Notes under the pieces: model-generated
Database searches by the model: none
Told to the model about the DNA's origin: nothing
The model's input: the letters and a program-made list of their open reading frames with translations, nothing else
Position numbers and translations under genes: made by a program
Assembly (NCBI GenBank): GCA_944380875.1
Contig: CALWJA010000032.1
Location: 20,310-84,309, forward strand
Direction: 5' to 3'
DNA: 64,000 nt
Source: an uncultured Clostridia bacterium
GTDB taxonomy: Bacteria; Bacillota; Clostridia; Oscillospirales; Acutalibacteraceae
Shown here: positions 42,898 through 52,427 of the stretch, in pieces
Layout: every line of letters begins with the position of its first letter
Numbering within the stretch: the first letter of the stretch is position 1

Positions 42898-43431
42898 TTA
42901 TTCGGCGCCTCCTTTCAGATATTCTTGAAGCTTTCTTCGTCCTCTGAGAAGAAGGCTCCGAACCGTGCCGTTTTTCTTTCCCAGCATCCGGGCGATCTCC
43001 TCACAGGAATACCCCTCGTAATAATATAGATACAGGGGAATTTTATATAGGTCGGGAAGTTTTAGCAGAAGTTCCAGGGTTTCATCCTGTTTTTCTTCTG
43101 CCTCCCCATTCCAGCCGCGCCCCAGTATTCGGAATATTTTATCCGGCTCCTCCGGATATGCCTTTCTGGCCCGCAGCATATCTATGCAGCAGTTTGCGGC
43201 CGTTTTCAAAAGCCAGGCTTTCCTATGCTCTTCCTCCCGAAAAAGGGGATTGGAACGGAAAAGCTGCAAAAAAACCGTCTGAACGGCGTCTTCCGCATCC
43301 GCTCTGTTTTGCAGATAGAATATGCTCAACCTGTAAATGCTTTCCCCATAGTTTCGGAAGGCTTCCTCCACCTGTTCCGGTTCGGCAAAATTCCCAGCCC
43401 CCCGCGGCGCAGAATCCGTTTTCCGCCTCAT
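42898..43431 (-). CDS. ECF-type RNA polymerase sigma factor
   Basis: A 177-residue sigma factor. Region 2: YGESIYRLSIFYLQNRADAEDAVQTVFLQLF (about 28-58). Region 4: LPDLYKIPLYLYYYEGYSCEEIARMLGKKNGTVRSLLLRGRRKLQEYL (about 125-172). GGGAGGGAG precedes the ATG at 43431. Forms an operon with the membrane protein at 41770. It is similar in plan to the first ECF gene (4332) but clearly a different subgroup. Confidence 0.93.
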   Translation of the reverse strand: MRRKTDSAPRGAGNFAEPEQVEEAFRNYGESIYRLSIFYLQNRADAEDAVQTVFLQLFRSNPLFREEEHRKAWLLKTAANCCIDMLRARKAYPEEPDKIFRILGRGWNGEAEEKQDETLELLLKLPDLYKIPLYLYYYEGYSCEEIARMLGKKNGTVRSLLLRGRRKLQEYLKGGAE

Positions 43432-43572
43432 GCATCTCCCTCCCTATACCCAGCCTGAAAATCCGGCGCCCCCGTTACCCTTCCGCGCCTTTACCGGGAT
43501 CTCTCTTCATCTTATACACGTTTATGAAAACCCATATGTTGCAGTATTTTTGAAATATTTTTATGCCCTTTT

Positions 43573-44253
43573 CTATTCTTCCAAATATTCCGAAAGGCTC
43601 TCCCTTTCCGAAGCTGCCTGTATTTCTTTAAGCAGAGCCGCGTAAAATTTTTCCGCTGTTTCTTTCCGTTTTTCTGCCATCTTGGCTCCCGCTTCCGTAT
43701 AAAAACGTCCGTATAATTTTTTTAGTTTCGCGGTATATTCCCGGAAGAAAGAAGGGTTCGAATCCTCTTCACCCAAAAGGATACAGCCCTTTCCATCCAG
43801 ATGATAGAGGGGATATCCCAATCTTCCCTGATACTGCAAAGTCCTTGCTATGCCCATAGCGCCCGTTACATCCAGCTTATCCGCATCAAAGAGGATCTTG
43901 GCTTCCACGCTTTCCGGAGCCGCGCCGCTTCTGTATCGATGCTGGCGGATCGCGGCGGCCACCCGCTGCGCCCTCTCCCGCTCCCAGCCGGAGCGAAGAA
44001 GAAAATCCAGCGCCATTTCCGCCCCGGCGGAGGCGTGATCCACAGAGGGATCCGCGTATTGGGCTTCCCTTCCGATATCGTGCAAAAGGCAGGCTGCCAG
44101 AAGGATCTCCCCATCCGCTTCCGGAAAATCCTCCGCTATCCGCAGCGCCGTATGCAAAACTCTATAGACATGTTCCCTGTCGTGGGCGCTGTCCTTCATG
44201 CAATCCCGCATAAAGGATTCCAGCTTCAAAAATTCCTGCTTTTTCATTTTCAT
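43573..44253 (-). CDS. HD-domain phosphohydrolase
   Basis: A 226-residue metal-dependent phosphohydrolase. HD motifs: AHDREHVYRVLHTALRI (residues 21-37, first His), AACLLHDIGRE (HD pair near 59-60) and DADKLDVTGAMGIARTLQ (Asp near 124). Resembles the YedJ/YfdR-type small HD proteins that act on nucleotides or related phosphates. ATG at 44253 after AGAGGAGAAG; the longer frame lacks a site. Divergent to gluQ. Substrate unknown. Confidence 0.88.
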   Translation of the reverse strand: MKMKKQEFLKLESFMRDCMKDSAHDREHVYRVLHTALRIAEDFPEADGEILLAACLLHDIGREAQYADPSVDHASAGAEMALDFLLRSGWERERAQRVAAAIRQHRYRSGAAPESVEAKILFDADKLDVTGAMGIARTLQYQGRLGYPLYHLDGKGCILLGEEDSNPSFFREYTAKLKKLYGRFYTEAGAKMAEKRKETAEKFYAALLKEIQAASERESLSEYLEE

Positions 44254-44395
44254 ACAATCTTCTCCTCTGCTTTCTTCTTTCCTCTGGTTCTTTCCACAAA
44301 AAACGGTTTTCCCTTTTCCGGTTCCATGATACAATAAAAGGAAGCGGACGGGCAATAGGTCTTCCCGCCCGTCAGTCTGTTTTGGAGGCTTTTTC

Positions 44396-45379
44396 ATGGA
44401 ACCAGCTAAAATGGGATCTTTTTCCCCCTCTCATCCGCCAAAAGGACGGTTCGCGCCCTCTCCCAGCGGGCGGATGCATCTTGGCAATGCCTTATGCGCC
44501 CTTCTGGCGTGGCTCTTTGCCCGCTCCCAGGGGGGCAGTATTGTCCTGCGCACGGAAGACCTGGATCCCCAACGCTGCCGCCCGGAATATGCCCTGCAGA
44601 TCGAAGAGGATTTCCGCTGGCTTGGCCTGGATTGGGACGAAGGCGGCTCCCGGGGCGGGAAGCCCACTTCCTATTTTCAAAGCCGGCGTTCCTTATTTTA
44701 TGAGGACTGTCTGGAAATTCTCCGGCAAAAAGCGGATATTTACCCCTGTTTCTGCACAAGGGCAGAGCTGCATACCGCTGAGGCTCCTCATTTTGCGGAC
44801 GGCCGTTTTCTCTATTCCGGCCGCTGCTACCGCCTGAAAACCCAGGAACGGGAAGCCCTTTTGAAGACTCGGCGCCCTTCTTTGCGCATCCATGTGCCCG
44901 ACGGGGATATTTCCTTTCAGGATGGCCTTTTGGGGCCTTATACAGAAAATCTTGCCAAAGAATGCGGGGACTTTATCCTCCGGCGCTCCGACGGCGTTTT
45001 CGCCTATCAAATGGCGGTATCCTGCGACGACGGGGCCATGGGTGTGACCCAGGTAGTGCGGGGCAGAGATCTTCTTTCCTCCACTCCCAGGCAAATCTTT
45101 CTTCTGCGGCTTCTGGGATACCCGGAACCGCAATATTATCACATCCCCCTGCTTCTTTCGCCGGATGGAATCCGGCTTTCCAAACGGGATAAGGCTCTGG
45201 ATCTGGGCCGGCTTCGTGAGCGGTATTCCCCCGAAAAGCTTGTGGGCCTTCTGGCCTTTCTTTCCGGGCTGATTTCCCGTTCTGAGCCTCTTACGCCCCA
45301 GGAGCTTCTCTCCGTTTTTAACCCCGAAACTATCAAACGGGAGGACATCCGTCTTCCGGCATCCTTATATCAAGAATAA
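44396..45379 (+). CDS. gluQ: Glutamyl-Q tRNA(Asp) synthetase
   Basis: A 327-residue truncated glutamyl-tRNA synthetase paralogue that glutamylates the queuosine base of tRNA(Asp). It has the HIGH-type start GRFAPSPSGRMHLGN (the His-Leu-Gly-Asn form), the zinc site CFC...YSGRC around residues 118-144 and the KMSKS-like LSKRDKAL. It lacks the anticodon-binding C-terminus, which fits the roughly 300-residue GluQRS family rather than GltX. Single-gene unit, divergent from the HD gene. Confidence 0.9.
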   Translation: MEPAKMGSFSPSHPPKGRFAPSPSGRMHLGNALCALLAWLFARSQGGSIVLRTEDLDPQRCRPEYALQIEEDFRWLGLDWDEGGSRGGKPTSYFQSRRSLFYEDCLEILRQKADIYPCFCTRAELHTAEAPHFADGRFLYSGRCYRLKTQEREALLKTRRPSLRIHVPDGDISFQDGLLGPYTENLAKECGDFILRRSDGVFAYQMAVSCDDGAMGVTQVVRGRDLLSSTPRQIFLLRLLGYPEPQYYHIPLLLSPDGIRLSKRDKALDLGRLRERYSPEKLVGLLAFLSGLISRSEPLTPQELLSVFNPETIKREDIRLPASLYQE

Positions 45380-45433
45380 GGATATGCCGGCGGATGCCCT
45401 CCCGCTTTCGGTTTCAATATAGAATATATCCGT

Positions 45434-45477
45434 ATACCCTACCGGGAACCTTTCTCATTCCCGATACGGTATTTTTC
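45434..45477. terminator. Terminator between convergent genes
   Basis: ATACC-TA-CGGGAA stem with two mismatches (arms 45434-45448 and about 45458-45472), followed by TTTTTCTT. Confidence 0.6.
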
Positions 45478-45480
45478 TTA

Positions 45481-46503
45481 TCAAGCCATGGTTTTGAGCA
45501 TAGCTTCCGTCACTTCATAGGGGCAGGAATCCCCTTCCAAAAAGCTGCGGAAAGCTTCTCCCATATAGGAGCCCATTCTGGCTACTTCCATTTCCTGGCT
45601 GCCCGCAATATGGGGGGTAAGGATCACATTGGGGAGGCGGTAAAAAGCGTGCCCCTTTTCCACAGGTTCCGGCCAGGTAACGTCCAAAACCGCTGTCCGC
45701 CCCGGTTCCTCTTCCAGAGCACGAACCAAATCTTTTTCCACCACCTGCGCTCCCCGCCCCGTATTGATAAATACGGCATAGGGCCGCATAGCGGAAAAGA
45801 GGGAGTAATCCAGCATGCCCTTTGTCTGCTCATTATTGGCCAGATGGTTGGAAATCACCTGGGAACGGCTGAAAAGGGCGGGAAGGGAGCAAATCTCCAC
45901 ACCCATGGATTCTGCCTTTTCCGCAGGCAAAAAGGGGTCAAATACCAGAATTTTCAGGTGCAGGCTGCGGAGTCTCTCGATCACCATACGGCCGATGGTG
46001 CCCGCGCCGATAATTCCCACAGTATCCCCGTAATTACCTGAAAGGCTGTGGCTGTATGCGGAAGCTTTTTTGAAGTCACCCGTCTCCTTATACAAGCGGG
46101 AGGCCTGGTAAAACCCCTTTCCGGCCAGGATGATCTGGGCCGTTGTGTATTCCGCCACGGGAACGGCATTGGCGGCAAAAGCACTGTATATGCGGATGCC
46201 GTTTTTCAAAAAAGGCCTGGCAAAATACTGAACGCTGCCCGCTCCATAAAACACAGCCTGCAGTTTTGGGAAATACCCGCGAATCTCCTCTTCCGTGAGC
46301 GAAAACATACCCCAGGTTGTAAAAATAACCTCCGTCTGCCGCAGATCTTCCCTGCGGTTTTCCATTTCCGAAGGATCCCATATTCCGGGGAAAAAGGAAA
46401 TATACCGGGAAAGCTCCTTTTGAGTCTCTTCGTTATACGCATTTTTTATAGCCTGTATCCCTTGGGACGTCATCCATATGCCTTTTTTCAAAGCTTTTTC
46501 CAT
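45481..46503 (-). CDS. D-2-hydroxyacid dehydrogenase family protein
   Basis: A 340-residue NAD(P)-dependent dehydrogenase. Rossmann motif GIIGAGTIGRMV (about residues 148-159), the substrate Arg in FINTGRGAQV, the Glu region (LDVTWPEPVEKGH) and catalytic His in ILTPHIAGSQ are all kept. Start ATG at 46503, eight bases after AAGGAG. Family members act on glycerate, phosphoglycerate or 2-oxoacids; the substrate here cannot be told. Possibly co-transcribed after the MATE gene (43 bases upstream). Confidence 0.88.
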   Translation of the reverse strand: MEKALKKGIWMTSQGIQAIKNAYNEETQKELSRYISFFPGIWDPSEMENRREDLRQTEVIFTTWGMFSLTEEEIRGYFPKLQAVFYGAGSVQYFARPFLKNGIRIYSAFAANAVPVAEYTTAQIILAGKGFYQASRLYKETGDFKKASAYSHSLSGNYGDTVGIIGAGTIGRMVIERLRSLHLKILVFDPFLPAEKAESMGVEICSLPALFSRSQVISNHLANNEQTKGMLDYSLFSAMRPYAVFINTGRGAQVVEKDLVRALEEEPGRTAVLDVTWPEPVEKGHAFYRLPNVILTPHIAGSQEMEVARMGSYMGEAFRSFLEGDSCPYEVTEAMLKTMA

Positions 46504-46546
46504 TTTCAATACTCCTTCCCGACTGTTTTCACACTTTTTCCTGTTT

Positions 46547-47908
46547 TTACCGGTTCATCTCCCATTCCATCTTACGCAGACGATGCAGACGGACATAAAA
46601 CATAACGGTAAGTAAAATGGCGGCGCCTGTCCAGGCGGTCACTTCGGCAAAGAACACGCCGAAGCTTCCCACCAGCTTTGGAAGCAGCAGAACCGTTCCC
46701 ACACGCATACCCATCTCGATAATGCCGGAAATCATAGGCGTCACTGTATCTCCCATACCCATAAGGCCGGAGCGATGCACATGCAGCATATATAGGATAG
46801 CAAGAAAAGCCGCCATGATGGAAAGATACTGATAGGCGATATCCACAACCGCCTTTACTTCCTCCTGGGATCCGGAAACAAAGAGCGCCACAATATGCCG
46901 GCCGAAAATCAGCATAAATACGGTGATAGCCAGCGAGGTAAGAAGCGCCATCCACACCGCGACCCGGATCCCCTGCCGGATCCTGCCGTATTTCTTTGCC
47001 CCCAGATTCTGGCCTGTAAAAGCGGAAACGGAGGATCCATAGGAAACGGCGGCCAGCTCCAAAAGGCCATATAGTTTATTGGTGGCGGTAAAGCCTGCTA
47101 CAAACGTAACGCCGAATCCGTTGATTACAAACTGCACCACCATGCCGCCGATGGCAATGATGGCATTTTGGAACGCCGTGGGAACCCCCATACGGATAAG
47201 GCTGAAAAGAGTAAAGCTATCCAATTTCCAATCCTGCTTTTTCAGCCGGAGCGCGGGTATTCTGCGCAGGGCCCGGAGACAGAAAAGGCAGGAAGAAATC
47301 TGCGCCAACACAGTGGCAAAGGCCGCCCCGGCGATTCCCCAGTGAAACACCAGCACAAAAAGCAGGTCCAGCCCTATATTGACCACGGAGGCCGTAAGCA
47401 TAGCAAACAAAGGGGTTTTGCTGTTCCCCATTGCCCGCAGAAGAGCGGCCATAACATTATATGTCATAACTACGGCGATGCCGGAAAACATGACCCGCAG
47501 GTATTCAAGGGAACCGCCGATAATATTGGAAGGCGTATTCATCAGCAGCAAAAGCGGATGCACCGCCAGATGGGCTGCCGCCGTCAAAATAGCGGCGATC
47601 CCTGCGGCCAGAACCACAATCATGGCCACAGTTTTCCGCAGCTCGTTTTGGTCTTTTGCTCCAAACCGGTGGGAAACCAGAATGGAAAAACCATCCGCAA
47701 AGCCCGTTATGATTCCCAAAACCATCCAGTTGAGCCAGTCGGCAGCGCCCAAAGACGCCAGCGCATCCACCCCCAGCGCCTGCCCTACTACCGCAGTATC
47801 CACCATCGTATATAGCTGCTGGCATATACTGCCCAGCATCAAAGGCAGGGCAAAACGGATAATCAACCCCGCCGGTTTTCCCTGGGTTAAATCCCGTGTC
47901 TGTTCCAT
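46547..47908 (-). CDS. MATE-family multidrug/sodium antiporter
   Basis: A 453-residue exporter with about 12 membrane helices, in the typical duplicated arrangement (RFALPLMLGSICQQLYTMVDTAVVGQALG opens the first half; the second half repeats RMGVPTAFQNAIIAIGG). Binding site AAAGGAG. Upstream, 313 bases separate it from the divergent GH42 gene. MATE proteins export cationic drugs or metabolites with Na+ or H+. Confidence 0.93.
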   Translation of the reverse strand: MEQTRDLTQGKPAGLIIRFALPLMLGSICQQLYTMVDTAVVGQALGVDALASLGAADWLNWMVLGIITGFADGFSILVSHRFGAKDQNELRKTVAMIVVLAAGIAAILTAAAHLAVHPLLLLMNTPSNIIGGSLEYLRVMFSGIAVVMTYNVMAALLRAMGNSKTPLFAMLTASVVNIGLDLLFVLVFHWGIAGAAFATVLAQISSCLFCLRALRRIPALRLKKQDWKLDSFTLFSLIRMGVPTAFQNAIIAIGGMVVQFVINGFGVTFVAGFTATNKLYGLLELAAVSYGSSVSAFTGQNLGAKKYGRIRQGIRVAVWMALLTSLAITVFMLIFGRHIVALFVSGSQEEVKAVVDIAYQYLSIMAAFLAILYMLHVHRSGLMGMGDTVTPMISGIIEMGMRVGTVLLLPKLVGSFGVFFAEVTAWTGAAILLTVMFYVRLHRLRKMEWEMNR

Positions 47909-48091
47909 AAAAACTCCTTTCCCAAAAAGAGCGCTTCCTAAAGAAGCGCATACGTTGCTGTATTCCTGGATTTTATATTATTTCCATAGTAACATGTCCC
48001 AGGAAGAAATGTCAACGGGAGACAGAAAAGTAACAGGGAGATTCTTTTGCATTCCGGGCATAAGAGAACAAAGTTATTAGCCATTCCCCTG

Positions 48092-48121
48092 TTTACTTCC
48101 CTTTAAAGAGAATGGTATACT
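48092..48121 (+). promoter_or_regulatory. Promoter for the beta-galactosidase gene
   Basis: TTTACT at 48092-48097, 18-base spacer, extended -10 TGG-TATACT ending at 48121. Otherwise the 47909-48221 gap shows no gene. Confidence 0.55.
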
Positions 48122-48221
48122 ATAACGTAGAAAAGCATCATTCGTCAACGGATCCGGAGCCTTCCTTATATAGGTTATGGAAAAGCTGGGTCCGGGAAAC
48201 AAAGCAAATGGAGGAGAAAAA

Positions 48222-50207
48222 ATGGCAGTCTATTTTGGAGCGGATTATTATCCGGAGCATTGGCCGAGAGAACGCTGGGAAACAGATGCGGCTCTCATGG
48301 AGGAAATGGGGATCGACGTGGTCCGTATGGCGGAATTTTCCTGGGAGAAAATGGAACCTCGGGAGGGGGAATTCCATTTTGAATGGCTGAAAGAAGCCAT
48401 CACCCTTCTGGCGGCCCACGGGATAAAAACCGTATTGGGAACGCCTACAGCTGCGCCTCCCGCATGGATTATCGAAAAGAACCCTGAAATACAGCCTATT
48501 GATTCCAACGGTATTCAGCATCATTTCGGCGGAAGGCACCACGACTGCCAGTCGAATGCAGTATATAGGGAGCACATCCGCCGGTTTGTGACCAAAATGG
48601 CGGAAACATTTCGGGATAATCCCAATGTCATCGGCTGGCAGATCGATAATGAACTGGGAAACAGCCATGGGGATCTTTGCTTCTGCCCATCCTGCGAAAA
48701 CAGGTTCCGGGATTGGCTCCGGGAAAAATACGGCACCATAGATGCTCTGAACAAAGCCTGGGGAACGGCCTTCTGGAGCCAGGGGTATTCTTCCTTCGAG
48801 CAGGTGCAGGCGCCGAAAATTACGGCATCTGGAAAGAACCCTTCCCAGATGCTGGATTGGAAACGGTTCTGTTCAGATCTTATTGTGGAATTTCAGCAGT
48901 TCCAGATCGACATCATCCGCTCTATCTGCCCGCCCAGCCAGTTTATCACCCATAATTTCATGGGCTTCGCGGATAAGGTAAGCTATTTTGATTTGGGAAA
49001 ATCTCTGGATTTTGCCAGCCACGACCAATACCCTGGCGGCTATTTCGCCCAGGCGCCCCATCAGCCCAACGAACGTCTGGCGGCGGAGCTGGATTTCGTC
49101 CGGGGGACAAAAGAGAAAAACTTCTGGATTATGGAGCAGCAGTCCGGCATAACCGGCTGGGAATGCATGGGCAGAGCGCCTAAACCCGGCCAGCTTTCCA
49201 TGTGGAGCATGCAGTCCATAGCCCACGGAGCCGATACCATTGTCTATTTCCGCTGGCGTGTCTGCACGGTAGGCACGGAGCAATACTGGCACGGCATTCT
49301 GCCCCACAGCGGCAAACCCGGCCGGCGGTATCAGGAATTAAAATCCTTCATCCATAAGGTTCGTCCTCTGATGGCGGAAATCCAGGGCGTTTCCCCGAAA
49401 CCGGATGTGGGCATCGTATTTTCCTACGACCAGGAATACGCCATGCAGATTCAGCCCCACAATCCGGAGCTTACCTATATCGGGCAGGTCATGCGGTATT
49501 ATAAAGGCTTCTATAAAAAGAATATCCCGGTGGATTTCCTGAGCGATCAGGGAGATTTCAGCCGGTATAAGCTTCTAATCGCTCCTCTGCAGTATTTGAT
49601 GGATCCCGTTCTGGAGAAAAAATACGCGGACTATGTGCGGGCAGGGGGTCATCTTCTGCTCACCATGCGAACAGGCGTAAAAGACCGGAACAACATCTGC
49701 ATGAGCGATAGAGAACTGCCCGGCGCCCTTTCGGAAGTTGTGGGGCTGGAAGTCTCCGATTACGATTGCCTCTGGGAAACTTCCCTCAAGGTGAAATGGG
49801 GATCAAAGGAATACCGGGCGGAGAAATGGAGCGATATTATCGAGCTGAAGGGAGCCTCATCCCTGGCGGAGTGCGCCTCCGAATTTTACGCAGGTTCCCC
49901 TGCCGTAACGGTGAACTCTTACGGGGACGGCCTGGCCTATTATGTGGGCAATGAACCCGGAGAGGAACTTATGGACCGCCTTTTGGAAGAACTGACGGAA
50001 AAAGCCGGTGTATCCCCCATTTTGGAAACACCGGAAGGGGTGGAAGTTATGTCCCGCCGGAAAGAGAATACGGAATATATTTTTGTGCTGAACCATACGG
50101 AGGATACCCAGAAACTGGAAATTCCCTCGGATTGGGAAAGCTGTCTGGAGGGGCAGGAAAAGGAGCTGAAGCCCTTCGCTTTCCAGGTATATGTAAAATC
50201 GGTATAA
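48222..50207 (+). CDS. Beta-galactosidase, GH42
   Basis: A 661-residue cytoplasmic retaining beta-galactosidase. ATG at 48222 after GGAGGAG. Acid/base Glu144 in WQIDNELGN, nucleophile Glu305 in FWIMEQQSG, and the metal cysteines HDCQ and CFCPSCE (CxCxxC) characteristic of GH42. Releases galactose that can enter the Leloir operon at 26.6-30.1 kb, although not in the same transcript. Complete: the catalytic barrel, the trimerisation domain and the C-terminal sandwich are all present. Confidence 0.95.
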   Translation: MAVYFGADYYPEHWPRERWETDAALMEEMGIDVVRMAEFSWEKMEPREGEFHFEWLKEAITLLAAHGIKTVLGTPTAAPPAWIIEKNPEIQPIDSNGIQHHFGGRHHDCQSNAVYREHIRRFVTKMAETFRDNPNVIGWQIDNELGNSHGDLCFCPSCENRFRDWLREKYGTIDALNKAWGTAFWSQGYSSFEQVQAPKITASGKNPSQMLDWKRFCSDLIVEFQQFQIDIIRSICPPSQFITHNFMGFADKVSYFDLGKSLDFASHDQYPGGYFAQAPHQPNERLAAELDFVRGTKEKNFWIMEQQSGITGWECMGRAPKPGQLSMWSMQSIAHGADTIVYFRWRVCTVGTEQYWHGILPHSGKPGRRYQELKSFIHKVRPLMAEIQGVSPKPDVGIVFSYDQEYAMQIQPHNPELTYIGQVMRYYKGFYKKNIPVDFLSDQGDFSRYKLLIAPLQYLMDPVLEKKYADYVRAGGHLLLTMRTGVKDRNNICMSDRELPGALSEVVGLEVSDYDCLWETSLKVKWGSKEYRAEKWSDIIELKGASSLAECASEFYAGSPAVTVNSYGDGLAYYVGNEPGEELMDRLLEELTEKAGVSPILETPEGVEVMSRRKENTEYIFVLNHTEDTQKLEIPSDWESCLEGQEKELKPFAFQVYVKSV

Positions 50208-50244
50208 CGGTAAGGCGCAGCCCAGTAAACAGGAAGATGAAAGG

Positions 50245-50283
50245 AAGCGCCGCCCGGCTTTTATAGGCAGGGCGGCGCTTTTT
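50245..50283 (+). terminator. Terminator abutting the next gene's ribosome binding site
   Basis: AAGCGCCGCCC and GGGCGGCGCTT around a 14-base loop, then TTT, immediately followed by GGGGGAGG, the binding site of the TetM-like gene. May be plain termination after GH42 or an attenuator for the TetM-like gene. Confidence 0.8.
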
Positions 50284-50299
50284 GGGGGAGGAACAAAAT

Positions 50300-52303
50300 T
50301 TGGAGGATCCAATTGAGAACCGCAGGGAAGGTAAAAAACAGCGGAATATAGGAATTCTAGCCCACGTAGACGCAGGCAAGACCACTGTGACAGAGCAGCT
50401 CATGCTTCTGAGCGGCAGTATACGCGCCGCAGGGGATGTAAATTCCGGAACCGCTCTTACAGACTGGCTGGATGTGGAGCGGCGGCGGGGTATTTCTGTA
50501 AAAACGGCATGCGCTCTTTTGGACTGGCAGGGAAATCCCGTATGCCTGGTGGATACTCCCGGCCACGTGGATTTTGCGGGAGAGGTAGAGCGTTCCCTGG
50601 GTGTTCTGGATGGAGCCGTTCTCGTTATTTCCGCCGTGGAGGGCGTGCAGGCTCATACGGAGCTGATCTGGAAATCCCTGCGGAAGCTGCAGATTCCCAC
50701 CATTCTTTTTATCAATAAGCTGGACCGTCTTGGGGCGGACGCCCACCGAATACTGGGGCAAATCGGGGAAACCCTTACGGATTCCGCCCTCCTTATGGAA
50801 GAAATACAGGGCCAGGAAACGGAATCCTGTTCGGTTTCCATGCTTTTAAAGCCCGAGACTTCCCCTACTTTTCGGGAGGATGTGCTGCTGACCCTGGCGC
50901 AAAAGGAACCCGATTTGGAAGAGCGGTATCTATCCGGCGAAGAGATTCCCTGGGAAGAGCTTATGGAAAGATGGGCGAAAGCGTGCCGCCGGGGGAAATG
51001 TTTTCCTGTTCTTGCAGGCTCCGCCAAAATGGGAGTGGGAATAGAGGAGCTTCTGGATGGGATCCTGCAATTTCTGCCGGATGCTTCCGCCCAGGAGACG
51101 GAGGAGCTTTCCGGTATTGTGTTCAAGGTGGAGCATGATCCCGAAATGGGAAAAGCCGCTTATGTGAGGCTTTTCGGCGGTTCCCTTCGGAACCGGGCTT
51201 CCGTCGTGATCCCCGGCTCCGAAGAAGAAAAAGAGGAAAAGGAGGAAAAAATCACCCAGATTCGCCGGTTTTCGGGAAGAAAATACCAGGATTTAGGTGA
51301 GCTGCACGCAGGGGAAATCGGCGCCCTTTATGGGCTTTCCTCCATTCGCAACGGCGACGTGCTGGGAAAAATCCCCCTCCATCGGGAATGCTCCCTGGCT
51401 ACACCCCTTCTGATGGTAAAAGCCCAGGCGGAAAGCGAGGAAAAGCGGCCTGCTCTTCTCACCGCCCTGCGGGAGCTTTCGGAGGAAGATCCCCTTTTGG
51501 GTCTGGAAGTAAACCCCGAAACAAGGGAAATGTATGTAAAAATCACGGGCGCTATCCAGCTGGAAATTCTGGAAGAGCTTCTTTCCCAGCGCTACGGCCT
51601 GAAAGCCGGTTTTTCAACTCCCACTGTGATCTATAAGGAGACACCCGCCGGGCCGGGAAGGGGATTGGAGGTATACACCATGCCCAAACCCTGCTGGGCT
51701 GTGGTAGAGCTTTCCATGGAGCCGCTGGAACGAGGCAAAGGCCTCCATTTTCGCTCCGTTATCAAGGAAAAACAGCTTCCCTACCGATACCAGCACCATG
51801 TGGAGACCAGCGTGAAAGAAACCCTCCGGCAAGGGCTTTGGGGCTGGGAGGTTACTGACGCCCTGGTAACGCTTATAGGCGGGCAGCACCACCATGTGCA
51901 CACCCATCCCCTGGATTTCTTTGTGGCTACCCCCATCGCCGCTCTTCGCGCCCTTACAGACTGCGGATCCCAGCTGCTGGAACCGTTTTTGCGGGTGCGG
52001 ATGTCCGCAGGGGAAGAATATCTGGGAAAAGTGCTGGGGCAAATTCTGGATATGCGGGGAGAATTCGATTCTCCCGTTATCCGCCGGGGAGAATTTACGC
52101 TGGAGGCGGTTTTGCCCGTTGCTTCTTCCCTGGAGTATCCGGTGGTTTTCCGCTCCCTTACATCGGGAAAAGGCATGTATTCCTCCCAGTTTGAAGGTTA
52201 CCGGCCCTGCCCCGATGGCCTTGGCGCCTCCATTCCCCGGCGGGGTGTGGATCCTCTGGATAGGTCCCGGTGGATCCTGCACTGCCGCAGCGCGCTGGAA
52301 TAA
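50300..52303 (+). CDS. TetM/TetW-like ribosomal-protection-type GTPase
   Basis: A 667-residue translational GTPase related to tetracycline ribosomal-protection proteins and EF-G. G-motifs: AHVDAGKTT (about 19-27), DTPGHVDF, NKLD and GSA. The domain order G, II, III, IV, V is complete, with the Tet(M)-type domain IV loop region (TLIGGQHHHVHTHPLDF). TTG at 50300, eight bases after GGGGGAGG, is preferred over a TTG inside the terminator. It is diverged from the well-known tet genes, so it could be an intrinsic housekeeping relative or a resistance gene. That cannot be settled here. Confidence 0.85.
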   Translation: MEDPIENRREGKKQRNIGILAHVDAGKTTVTEQLMLLSGSIRAAGDVNSGTALTDWLDVERRRGISVKTACALLDWQGNPVCLVDTPGHVDFAGEVERSLGVLDGAVLVISAVEGVQAHTELIWKSLRKLQIPTILFINKLDRLGADAHRILGQIGETLTDSALLMEEIQGQETESCSVSMLLKPETSPTFREDVLLTLAQKEPDLEERYLSGEEIPWEELMERWAKACRRGKCFPVLAGSAKMGVGIEELLDGILQFLPDASAQETEELSGIVFKVEHDPEMGKAAYVRLFGGSLRNRASVVIPGSEEEKEEKEEKITQIRRFSGRKYQDLGELHAGEIGALYGLSSIRNGDVLGKIPLHRECSLATPLLMVKAQAESEEKRPALLTALRELSEEDPLLGLEVNPETREMYVKITGAIQLEILEELLSQRYGLKAGFSTPTVIYKETPAGPGRGLEVYTMPKPCWAVVELSMEPLERGKGLHFRSVIKEKQLPYRYQHHVETSVKETLRQGLWGWEVTDALVTLIGGQHHHVHTHPLDFFVATPIAALRALTDCGSQLLEPFLRVRMSAGEEYLGKVLGQILDMRGEFDSPVIRRGEFTLEAVLPVASSLEYPVVFRSLTSGKGMYSSQFEGYRPCPDGLGASIPRRGVDPLDRSRWILHCRSALE

Positions 52304-52427
52304 AGAAACCGGTTATGGCATTTTTCGGGGATACGGCGTTTTAGCGCTGCACAACCAACTCTTTTCCCACACCATAACACCATAAAGTATCTCTTACGGA
52401 AACAACATATAAAAAGGAGGAACCAAA

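Noticed and set aside
43755..43765. GGTTCGAATCC, a tRNA T-loop-like string
   Set aside because: It lies inside the conserved HD hydrolase gene and no acceptor stem or D-arm can be formed around it.
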